From Immundisolibacter sp049322795 (GTDB lineage: Bacteria; Pseudomonadota; Gammaproteobacteria; Immundisolibacterales; Immundisolibacteraceae), in assembly GCA_049322795.1 (NCBI GenBank), contig JBMOQH010000015.1, forward strand, positions 186,001 to 250,000: 64,000 nt of DNA, read 5' to 3'. The position numbers and the translations under genes are program-made. Of this stretch, positions 16,717 through 23,938 are shown in pieces. Below the pieces are notes generated by a model. It made no database searches. It was not told the DNA's origin and saw nothing but the letters and a program-made list of their open reading frames with translations. Each line of letters opens with the position of its first letter. Position 1 is the stretch's first letter.

Positions 16717-16750
16717 TCGGCGATCCGCCGCTCCGGCTTCGATCCGTCCC

Positions 16751-19051
16751 TCAGTCGAGCCGCTGTTCCACCACCAGCAGATCGCGCGCCCGCGCGGCGG
16801 CGTCGCCCAGCGCGCGCGCCAGCAGATCGGGCGCAAGCAGCGCAGGCGCCGGTTCCGCGGGCAGGCTGGGCAGGCCAAGGCTTTGCTGCACGGCGCCCAC
16901 GTCGCGTTCGCGGCTGATGACGCCGGCGGCAAGCAGCCGGTCGTACAGCCGGCCCAGCCGGTTCTGCTGACGCGCCGTGCCGCGGCTGCCGGCCGCGCGC
17001 TCCACCAGCCCCAGGCGCTTTTCCACCCAATTCAGCAGACGCCGGGCAGTGCTGTGCCGCGGCGGCAGATCGAACACGGCGACCGGTCTGCCGGTGCTGG
17101 CGGCCTCGGCCAGCATGGAGGCGCTGTCGCCGGTGACGATGAAGCAATCGGCCAACGCCAGCAGTGCGCGATATGGATTGGCGGATTCTCCACTCGCGTA
17201 GCGATGGCGGAAGGCCGCATCGCCGAGACGTGAAAACAGCGCCGCCGCCGCGGCTGGCGAAGTGCGTGGCCCGGTCGTGGCCAGCACACTGCCACCGCGG
17301 CGGGTGGCAAGCGTTTGGGCGGCGTAGGCCAACCGCGAGGCGGCATCCGCATCGAGCCGGTAGGGCGCCCGATCACCACCGGCAAGGACGCCGATCCACG
17401 GCCGCGGCTGCGCCGCCCAACGTTGGCGCCAGTGCTCGATGTCGCCTGCATCGGCGGCAGTTGGCGCCGCCGGTGGCGCCGGCAGGTGCAGTACGTTGCC
17501 ACGGACGGGCAAACCATACTGCGGCGTGGTGACGATCAGGTCGAACGCCGAGAGCGGTGCCCGAGGCCGGCCGAGCAGCACGCTACGGGTACGCCCGCCG
17601 CTTTGCCGGGCAACCCAGCGCGCCACGCTCGCGCTGCGCCGGCCGGCGGCGATGACCAGATCCGGCCACGGCGGCGCCAATGGCGGCTCGCCATGGGTCA
17701 GGCCAAGACGGCTTGCACCCTTGAGCCAGCCCGGCAGGCGCGATAGTGCCGAGAACCGGAGACGATGCACCTGTCCCGGCCACCTAAGCGCGGCAGCGAA
17801 GGCGTCGACCTGCGCGTTGTCGCCGGCATGCTTGCCGTGCAGCCGCCAAACGATGGGCGATGTATCGCTCGCCGCGACGGCCTGCCAACCGTGCGTGCGC
17901 TGACCGGCGCCATCCAGCACGTCGAGCCGCCACAAGCGGCCGGGATGACGGCGCGCGGCGGTGCGCAGGCGCTGCCGCCACCAGTGCTCGGTATTCGCCG
18001 GCTCCTGCGCCGCGGATGGCGCCACGGCGAGGTACACGGCGCGGCGGGCGGCGGCGAACAGGGCGTCGATGAGCCAGGGCAGATCGTCCGCCGGGCACCG
18101 GTCGAGACGCGCGGCGGCCACGAGGTCGGCCTGCGTGCCACACAAGGCGTCGAGCGACGCGGTGCTCACCCCGGCTGTGCCGAGCGCGCTGGTATCCAGC
18201 GGCCCGATGGCCGCCATGCTGCCGCCCGGCCCGGCAAGCTCGGACAGCCCGGCCGGCGCCGCGAAACGGGGTGCCGTGGCCAGCTGTGCGGCGGCGTCGG
18301 CAAAGGCGGGGCTGGGCGCGGAGGCCGAGAAAATCTCGTAGCCCTGCGCATCCGCCTCGCGCTCCAGATCCCGCCACAGCTCGCCCAGCGGGTGCGGGTG
18401 GTAGGAGTACTGCTCCGGCGTGGGGTGCCAGGGCTGCAGGTTCAGCGCCGTGTAGTGCAGGCAGGCGGTGAAACCCGGCCGGTACTCCATGTCGCGCGCG
18501 TGCCATTGCAACGGCAGCGACGCCCACAGGCCCGGCTTGTCGGCGGCGAGCTCTAGAAGCGTTTTCTTGCCCAGGCGCTGCGCCCGCTCCAGCGTCCACA
18601 CGTCCGCCATGCGGGCGCAGTCGATCAGCATGACTGCCGTGTCGGCGGGTGTGAGGGCCAGATAGCCCGCCTCGCCCATCGGCAGGTCGAACAGCCCGGC
18701 CGGGTCGGCGAGATAGATCTCGTCGACGTCGTTGTAGATGGCGCGCCCGTGCCGCCCGGCCAGATCCGGAATGGCGAAGCGGAAGTTGGTGAAGCCGGTG
18801 CGCCAATGGCCCTGGGCGAAGCCCGGCAGGCGCGTCATGCGGTACACCTCGTACACGCGCGCCGGATCGCGAACTTTCAGCAGCGAGTGGAAGAACACCC
18901 GCTCGGCGCGGTGCTGCGCAGGCTCGGTGCCGAGAAAGATGCGCACGGGCGGGCGTCCGACCGGCACCACGCCCGGCTCGACATCGAAGCGGACCGGCTG
19001 CAGCAAGGGCACGGGCGGCGCAGCCGCCGGCTGCGCGGCAGCCGGGCTCAT
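16751..19051 (-). CDS. Fusion of GT8-like glycosyltransferase and ELM1 (DUF1022) domain
   Basis: A 766-residue three-part protein. Residues about 35-240 are a GT8-like glycosyltransferase (YNDVDEIYLADPAGLF, D108-x-D110). Residues about 265-385 resemble the end of a Rossmann methyltransferase (DLPWLIDALFAAARRAVYLAV, then HWWRQRL), too short to be complete. Residues about 398-735 are an ELM1 domain (HAGDNAQ, WPDLVIAAGRR, LLGRPRAPLSAFDLIV, GDSASMLAEAASTGRP) clearly paralogous to the product of 11472-12500. The ATG overlaps the serine palmitoyltransferase stop (ATGA), so it is the last gene of the sphingolipid operon. A role in glycosylating the ceramide product is the simplest inference. Confidence 0.75.
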   Translation of the reverse strand: MSPAAAQPAAAPPVPLLQPVRFDVEPGVVPVGRPPVRIFLGTEPAQHRAERVFFHSLLKVRDPARVYEVYRMTRLPGFAQGHWRTGFTNFRFAIPDLAGRHGRAIYNDVDEIYLADPAGLFDLPMGEAGYLALTPADTAVMLIDCARMADVWTLERAQRLGKKTLLELAADKPGLWASLPLQWHARDMEYRPGFTACLHYTALNLQPWHPTPEQYSYHPHPLGELWRDLEREADAQGYEIFSASAPSPAFADAAAQLATAPRFAAPAGLSELAGPGGSMAAIGPLDTSALGTAGVSTASLDALCGTQADLVAAARLDRCPADDLPWLIDALFAAARRAVYLAVAPSAAQEPANTEHWWRQRLRTAARRHPGRLWRLDVLDGAGQRTHGWQAVAASDTSPIVWRLHGKHAGDNAQVDAFAAALRWPGQVHRLRFSALSRLPGWLKGASRLGLTHGEPPLAPPWPDLVIAAGRRSASVARWVARQSGGRTRSVLLGRPRAPLSAFDLIVTTPQYGLPVRGNVLHLPAPPAAPTAADAGDIEHWRQRWAAQPRPWIGVLAGGDRAPYRLDADAASRLAYAAQTLATRRGGSVLATTGPRTSPAAAAALFSRLGDAAFRHRYASGESANPYRALLALADCFIVTGDSASMLAEAASTGRPVAVFDLPPRHSTARRLLNWVEKRLGLVERAAGSRGTARQQNRLGRLYDRLLAAGVISRERDVGAVQQSLGLPSLPAEPAPALLAPDLLARALGDAAARARDLLVVEQRLD

Positions 19052-20262
19052 CCCAGGGCGACCTGCCCCGCGGTCGATTGCGCGGCGCCCGGCAAGGCAG
19101 CGAAAGCGGCCAGGATGCGGTCGATCTGCTCGTCGCTGTGGGCCGCGCTGATGCTGCAGCGCAGCAGGCTGATACCGCCCGGCGTCGCCGGCGGCACCAT
19201 GAGGTTGACGTACACGCCGGCGTCGAGCAGCTGCTGCCAGTCGGCGAGGGCCTGATCGCGGCTGTCGCGCGCGATGGCAAATATGGGGCTTGGCGCGGCG
19301 GCCGGCGGCATTCCGAGCGCGGTGAGGCCGTCGTGCAGGCGGTTGACGTTGTGCCACAGGCGGGTGCGCAACTGCGGCCGTTCCCGCAGGGCGGCGAGAG
19401 CCGCACGCGTGGAGGCGATGGTCGCCGGTGACGGCGAGGCGGTGAAGATGTACGGCCGGCTGGTGTAGCGCACCAAACCCAGCTCGGCGTGCGGGCTCAC
19501 ACAGAAGCCGCCGACGCCGCCCAGGCTCTTGCTGAAGGTGCCGACGACGAAGTCGACGCCATCCATGACGCCGGCCGCCTCGCACAGGCCGCGACCCTGC
19601 TCGCCGAGCACGCCGAGCGAATGGGCCTCGTCCACCATCAGCATGGCGCCATGGCGACGCTTGGCCGCCACGATGTCGGCCAGCGGTGCCTGGTCGCCCA
19701 GCATGCTGTAGATGCCTTCGACGATGACCAGCGCATTTCTGGCACGCTCGCCGAGGCGTTCCAGACGGCGGTCGAGATCGGCCGCGTTGTTGTGCCGGAA
19801 GCGGATCACTTCGGCGCCGGACAATTTGCAGCCGTCGTAGATGCTGGCGTGGCTGTCGCCGTCGATGACCAGCACGTCGGCGGGCGACGCCAGCGCGCCG
19901 ATCATGCCGAGGTTGGCGAGATAGCCGGTCGAGAACACGATCGCTTCCGGCCAGCCGTAGAAATCGGCCAGCTCGCGCTCGAGCGCCAGATGGTCGGCAT
20001 AGCTGCCGTTGGCCATGCGCGAGCCGGTGGTGCCGGTGCCCTCGCTGCGCAGCGCCGCCACGCCGGCCTCGATGCAGTCTGGGTCGAAGGTGAGGCCAAG
20101 GTAGTTGTTGGTGCCGCCGAGAATCACCCGGCGGCCGGCGATCAGCCCTTCGGTGGGCGTCAGGATGCGCTCCACGGTGACGCCGAACGGCACCAGACCG
20201 CCGGCGCTGACCACGTCACGCCGCACGGCGGCGGCATGGGCAAGTTTGTCGAACAGTGCCAC
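19048..20262 (-). CDS. spt: Serine palmitoyltransferase (alpha-oxoamine synthase family)
   Basis: A 404-residue PLP enzyme that condenses serine with a long-chain acyl thioester to 3-ketosphinganine, the first step of sphingolipid synthesis. Visible: GTTGSRMANGSY, IDGDSHAS with PLP-stacking H138, MVDEAHS (D211), and GTFSKSLGG with PLP lysine K245. Related BioF or Kbl enzymes share the fold, but the adjacent dedicated acyl carrier protein, acyl-AMP ligase and ceramide-reductase-like gene point to serine palmitoyltransferase. GTG 20262, 16 nt after the ACP stop, matches the family N-terminus; upstream ATGs at 20304 and 20316 would overlap the ACP gene. Cytoplasmic, probably membrane-associated. 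Confidence 0.82.
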   Translation of the reverse strand: MALFDKLAHAAAVRRDVVSAGGLVPFGVTVERILTPTEGLIAGRRVILGGTNNYLGLTFDPDCIEAGVAALRSEGTGTTGSRMANGSYADHLALERELADFYGWPEAIVFSTGYLANLGMIGALASPADVLVIDGDSHASIYDGCKLSGAEVIRFRHNNAADLDRRLERLGERARNALVIVEGIYSMLGDQAPLADIVAAKRRHGAMLMVDEAHSLGVLGEQGRGLCEAAGVMDGVDFVVGTFSKSLGGVGGFCVSPHAELGLVRYTSRPYIFTASPSPATIASTRAALAALRERPQLRTRLWHNVNRLHDGLTALGMPPAAAPSPIFAIARDSRDQALADWQQLLDAGVYVNLMVPPATPGGISLLRCSISAAHSDEQIDRILAAFAALPGAAQSTAGQVALG

Positions 20263-20278
20263 GGCAGAGAACGCGCGC

Positions 20279-20521
20279 TCAGGCCAGCAGGACTTGCACC
20301 GCATCGGCGAGCTCACTCACCGTGCGTACGTCGGCCATCACGTTGACCGGAATCGAGATGTCGAAGGCGTCTTCCATTTCCATCAACAGTTCCATTACCT
20401 GCAGGGAGTCGAGCCCGAGATCGGCGACCAGGTCGGTTTCACCCGTAACGTCCTTGCCACCCGTCAGGGCCTTCAGGCGCCCGTGCAAGATTTCCAGGAT
20501 GCGCTGCGCGCTGACTGCCAT
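20279..20521 (-). CDS. acpR: Acyl carrier protein of the sphingolipid locus
   Basis: An 80-residue acyl carrier protein. The phosphopantetheine attachment site is S39 in LGLDSLQVMELLMEME, in the usual middle position, with acidic helices after it. In known bacterial ceramide loci a dedicated ACP delivers the acyl chain to serine palmitoyltransferase. A GGAGAGA site precedes the ATG. It stands 98 nt after the reductase stop and 16 nt before the synthase start. It is not the housekeeping AcpP, which normally lies between fabG and fabF. The symbol follows Caulobacter usage and is tentative. Confidence 0.85.
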   Translation of the reverse strand: MAVSAQRILEILHGRLKALTGGKDVTGETDLVADLGLDSLQVMELLMEMEDAFDISIPVNVMADVRTVSELADAVQVLLA

Positions 20522-20619
20522 GTATCTCTCCTGCTCGCCGGTGCCCGGCACGGGGTTGCCGGCGGTGGCGGCCGCAGTATAGCGGCCCGGCCTGCCGACA
20601 GCGCAGCGCGATGCAGCGC

Positions 20620-21561
20620 TCAGGTCGACAGCCCGGGCGCGAGCGTGTCGCGCAAGCCCGCCGCAAGATCGGTCTCGGGTTGCCAGGCAGTAGCCGCGAG
20701 ACTGGCGTTCCCGGCGGCCATCCAGTCCGGCCATCGCAGCTCGCGCGCCTTGCCGCGACTGATCATGGGCGCGCGACCGAGCAAGCCTGACAGCAGCTCG
20801 TTGCCCGCCCCCAGCGCGGACAAGAGCGCTCCGGGCAAACACACCCCGCGAACACGGCGGCCGCGCAGGCGCGCGACCGCCGCCAGCAGATCCGCCCACG
20901 TATAGGCACCCGGGTGACCATCATCGGGTTCATGGATGGCGCCCCAGCCGGCCTCGCCCGCCAGCAGGCACGCCACCAGACGCGCCAGATCATCCACGTG
21001 GAGCAACGAGAAACGCGCCTCACGCGGCCCGGGAACGATCGCGAGGCCGCGCAGCATGGCATCCAGCAGCGGCCGCAATTCGCGGTCGCCTGGTCCGTAC
21101 ACCGCGGGTGGGCGCAGCACCACACGCCGGTCCGCGGGCAACGCAGCCATTACCCGCAACTCGCCGGCCCGCTTGCTCGCAGCGTAGTGCGAGAGCTGGG
21201 GATGACGCGCGGCAAGCGAGGAGATGTGCAGCACACGCAGCGTCGGCGCCGCGGCGTCGAGCAGTGCCTGCGTGCCCTGCACGTTCACGTGCTCGAAGTC
21301 GCCATACGCCGCCCCGCGCACGGCGCCAGCGCAGTGCACCAGCGCCTGCGCGCCGACCAGGAGTTCCATGAGAGCGGCGCGATCGGTAAGGGCGCCGGTG
21401 ACGATCTTGGCGCCGGCCAGCGCCGGTACGCGCGCCTCGGAACCCGCCCGCACCAGCAGGCGCAGGTGCCAGCCTTCGGCGGCGAGCCGGCGGGCAATGG
21501 CGGCGCCAACGAAGCCGCTGGCGCCGGTGAGCGCGATGCCGCCGCGCGGCGCGTCAGTCAA
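20620..21561 (-). CDS. cerR: NAD(P)-dependent epimerase/reductase, ceramide reductase (CerR)-like
   Basis: A 313-residue extended short-chain dehydrogenase. Nucleotide-binding motif TGASGFVG at 12-19; active-site HYAASKRAGE supplies the Tyr-x3-Lys pair, with a Ser in HISSLA. The RPPAVYGPGDRE segment and HVDDLARL are typical of NAD-dependent epimerases. In bacterial sphingolipid loci such a protein reduces 3-keto-ceramide. The TTG start at 21561 overlaps the acyl-AMP ligase stop; longer frames upstream are shadows of that gene. Sugar epimerase is the alternative if the locus assignment were wrong. Confidence 0.72.
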   Translation of the reverse strand: MTDAPRGGIALTGASGFVGAAIARRLAAEGWHLRLLVRAGSEARVPALAGAKIVTGALTDRAALMELLVGAQALVHCAGAVRGAAYGDFEHVNVQGTQALLDAAAPTLRVLHISSLAARHPQLSHYAASKRAGELRVMAALPADRRVVLRPPAVYGPGDRELRPLLDAMLRGLAIVPGPREARFSLLHVDDLARLVACLLAGEAGWGAIHEPDDGHPGAYTWADLLAAVARLRGRRVRGVCLPGALLSALGAGNELLSGLLGRAPMISRGKARELRWPDWMAAGNASLAATAWQPETDLAAGLRDTLAPGLST

Positions 21562-23359
21562 TGCCGAGCGCGGTGCGATCCGCCACGAGGGCGCCCATGT
21601 CGTTGCGCGCGAGAAAATCGCGCCGGGCGCCGGAGCGCGACAACTTGCCGGAAGACGTGCGCGGCAGCGTGTGCGGCGGCACCAGCTCGATGAAGCAGGC
21701 AATGCCGAGTTCGGCCTGTATCAGGCCCTGCAGGCGGGTCACCAGGTCCATCCGGCGCAGCGGGTCCTGCTCGCGGCACTGCATCACGAGCACCGCCATG
21801 TCGCTGCCATCGGCGCCCGGCACGGCGAAGGCCGAGGCGTCCTCCGGGCGCAGTTCCGGCTGCTGCTCGGCCAGGAATTCGAGGTCCTGCGGCCAGATGT
21901 TTCGGCCGTTGATGATGAACAGGTCCTTCTCGCGACCGGTGATGAACAGGCGCCCATCGGCGACATAACCCACGTCGCCGGTGTTCAGCCAGCCGTCGGC
22001 CGCCAGCACGCGGGCGGTTTCGCTGGCATCGCCGAAGTAACCCGACATCACGCTCGGCCCGTGCACGAAGATCGTGCCGCAGCGGCGTTCCGGCAGACGG
22101 CGCCCGGCCGCATCGCGGATCTCCACCTGGTGGCCGGGCAGCACCGAGCCACAGTTGACGAAGCGGCTGACCGCGCGGCTGTGTTCTTCGGCGGGGCGGG
22201 CGACGCGCTGGCTCGCCAGAACGTCGGCATCGACAGCGTCGGTGTCGACCGGCTTGCCGAGCGGCGCAAAGCTCACCGCGAGCGAGCATTCGGCCATGCC
22301 GTAGCAGGGCAGGAAGGCCTCGTCCCGGAAGCCACTGCCGCGCAACACGGCGGCGAACTGTTCGAGCGTCTCGGCGCGAATGGTCTCCGCGCCAACACCG
22401 GCGATGCGCCAGGCGGACAGGTCGTACTGGGCCACGTCCGACGGACGCAGCCGGCGCGCCACCAGCGCGTAACCAAACGGCGGGCTGAAGGCGATGCTGG
22501 CGCGGTTGCGCGACATCAGCGCCAGCCACTGCCGCGGGCGCATGGCGAAATCACGCGTGCCGAGGTAGTCGACCGAGCGCTGCGCGGCGAGCGGCGAGAA
22601 CACCAGGCCCACCAGACCCATGTCGTGGTAGAAGGGCAGCCAGGACATGAAACGGTCATCGTCGCGGATGGCCAGACCGTGCCGCACGATGCCTTGCAGG
22701 TTCTGCATCACCGTGCGGTGGGTGATCATCACGCCGCGCGGAAAGCGCGTGCTGCCGGAGGTGTATTGCAGGTAGGCCAGCTCGTCGGCCTGCGCCACCT
22801 GCGGCGCCTCGGGCACCGCCGGCAGGGCGCGAAAGCTTTCCGGCGTGCCGCAAAACGCGAGGTCGAGGTCCCCGGCGGCGTCGTGCAACATGTCCGCGAA
22901 GTCGGCCGGCGCAATCGCCGCCGCCGCGGCGCAGCTCGACAACATCGCCCGCAGCTGGCGCACGTAGGCTTCGCGACCGCCAAGATGCACCGACGCCGGC
23001 AGGGGCACCGGCACCAGACCCGCGTACTGGCAAGCGAAGAAAAGGCGCACGAAATCAGGGTCGGTCTCGGCCACCAGCGCGACACGTGCCTGCCGCGGCA
23101 GACCGAGCGCCACGAAACGCCGCGCCAGGTCCTGCGCATCGCGGCGCAGGTCGGCATAGCTGAGCGCCAGGGTGAGCTCGCCGCGGGCGTTGTAAAAATT
23201 GCTGCCGGTGCTGCCCTGCGCAGCGTAGTCGAGCGCATCGGTCAGGGTGTCGAAATCGGCAAAACGCAACGGCAGCGCGTTGCGGGTCGGCGTTGGACTC
23301 GGCATGGATACTGTCAAATCTGTGTCGCAGTCAGTGCTGTGGGGAAGGGTGGCGGTCAT
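21554..23359 (-). CDS. acsR: Fatty acyl-AMP ligase / acyl-ACP synthetase
   Basis: A 601-residue adenylate-forming enzyme. The ATP-binding loop is YTSGSTRFPRGV (199-210); further blocks are LPFYHDMGLVG, CYGMAECSLAV, the DGWLNTGDVGY hinge region and a C-terminal GKLSRS with the catalytic Lys. The YHDMGL stretch and general layout match fatty acyl-AMP ligases, which load fatty acids onto carrier proteins rather than CoA. In this operon it most likely charges the adjacent ACP for serine palmitoyltransferase. The ATG at 23359 overlaps the HIT gene stop (ATGA) and is followed downstream by a coupled TTG for the reductase. The symbol follows Caulobacter usage and is tentative. Confidence 0.8.
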   Translation of the reverse strand: MTATLPHSTDCDTDLTVSMPSPTPTRNALPLRFADFDTLTDALDYAAQGSTGSNFYNARGELTLALSYADLRRDAQDLARRFVALGLPRQARVALVAETDPDFVRLFFACQYAGLVPVPLPASVHLGGREAYVRQLRAMLSSCAAAAAIAPADFADMLHDAAGDLDLAFCGTPESFRALPAVPEAPQVAQADELAYLQYTSGSTRFPRGVMITHRTVMQNLQGIVRHGLAIRDDDRFMSWLPFYHDMGLVGLVFSPLAAQRSVDYLGTRDFAMRPRQWLALMSRNRASIAFSPPFGYALVARRLRPSDVAQYDLSAWRIAGVGAETIRAETLEQFAAVLRGSGFRDEAFLPCYGMAECSLAVSFAPLGKPVDTDAVDADVLASQRVARPAEEHSRAVSRFVNCGSVLPGHQVEIRDAAGRRLPERRCGTIFVHGPSVMSGYFGDASETARVLAADGWLNTGDVGYVADGRLFITGREKDLFIINGRNIWPQDLEFLAEQQPELRPEDASAFAVPGADGSDMAVLVMQCREQDPLRRMDLVTRLQGLIQAELGIACFIELVPPHTLPRTSSGKLSRSGARRDFLARNDMGALVADRTALGID

Positions 23360-23784
23360 TGCCACGTGTCGCGCAGCCGATCCAACAGCGCTGACTGTGT
23401 TGTGACGTCCAGCGCCAGGTCGTGCCCAAGGTCCGGCGCGCCGGGCCAGGCGTGATCGGAGAAGGTCTGGCCGGCGAACTGTCGAGGCGCCGCGTAGCGC
23501 GGCAGAACATGAAAGTGCACGTCCGGGTCGACCATCATGAGCATCAGGTAATTGATCTTGTCGTAAGCAAACGCGGCGCCAAGCATCGCCTCGACGCGGC
23601 CGATCGCCTGGGCCAGGTCCGCGTATCCCGCCGCGCTGACCTGCCCGAACGCCGTGACCGGCTCATCACACACCAGCACCAGGGAACCCAGGGTCGGCTG
23701 ACGCGGCCGCAGCAATACGCGCCAAGCGCCGCAGCGGGCGATGCGGGTGGCCGGGTCGCCGAATTTCTGTGCAGTCGCGCTCAC
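23356..23784 (-). CDS. HIT-like domain protein
   Basis: A 142-residue protein of the histidine-triad superfamily (nucleotide-binding, hydrolase or transferase). The triad region reads D-V-H-F-H-V-L-P: two His of the H-x-H-x-H signature are present and the first is Asp. The N-terminal half contains LGSLVLVCDEPVTAFGQ, consistent with the HIT strand-helix order. GTG 23784 is chosen because the residues before it are unconserved in character; an ATG at 23907 would give 183 residues. It is the first gene of the sphingolipid operon. A role in nucleotide release from acyl-AMP or headgroup nucleotides is possible but speculative. Confidence 0.7.
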   Translation of the reverse strand: MSATAQKFGDPATRIARCGAWRVLLRPRQPTLGSLVLVCDEPVTAFGQVSAAGYADLAQAIGRVEAMLGAAFAYDKINYLMLMMVDPDVHFHVLPRYAAPRQFAGQTFSDHAWPGAPDLGHDLALDVTTQSALLDRLRDTWQ

Positions 23785-23920
23785 GCCCGAACCGCAGTCG
23801 GACTGCGGCCGGGTCGGGTGATCATGGGGCGAATTGGGGCGGGGGCGTACTGCACGGCGACTCCTGCTGTCACCACGGCGGCGCGCATGCACGCCAGCAC
23901 CGGTCATGAAATCGACGCGG

Positions 23921-23938
23921 AATATATCCTATATAACA
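23921..23938. promoter_or_regulatory. AT-rich candidate divergent promoter region of the sphingolipid locus
   Basis: An 18-bp stretch made almost only of A and T (TATATC at 23923, TATAAC at 23932 on the plus strand; TATATA/TATATT-type hexamers on the minus strand) in otherwise very GC-rich DNA. It lies between the HIT-led operon and the GNAT-like gene. The plus-strand hexamers touch the ATG at 23938, so on that strand the transcript would be leaderless or start further inside; on the minus strand the leader would be about 135 nt. No clear -35 seen. Confidence 0.4.

Noticed and set aside
16716..16751. Terminator between the convergent GT8-like and fusion genes
   Set aside because: The 34-bp gap shows no stem with a T-run.
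19048..20262. Glycine C-acetyltransferase (Kbl) or 8-amino-7-oxononanoate synthase (BioF)
   Set aside because: Same fold, but no tdh or bio genes are near, while an ACP, acyl-AMP ligase and CerR-like gene are; still needs a tree to exclude fully.
21224..23455. 743-codon plus-strand frame opposite the acyl-AMP ligase gene
   Set aside because: The minus strand carries full adenylate-enzyme motifs; the plus frame has none.
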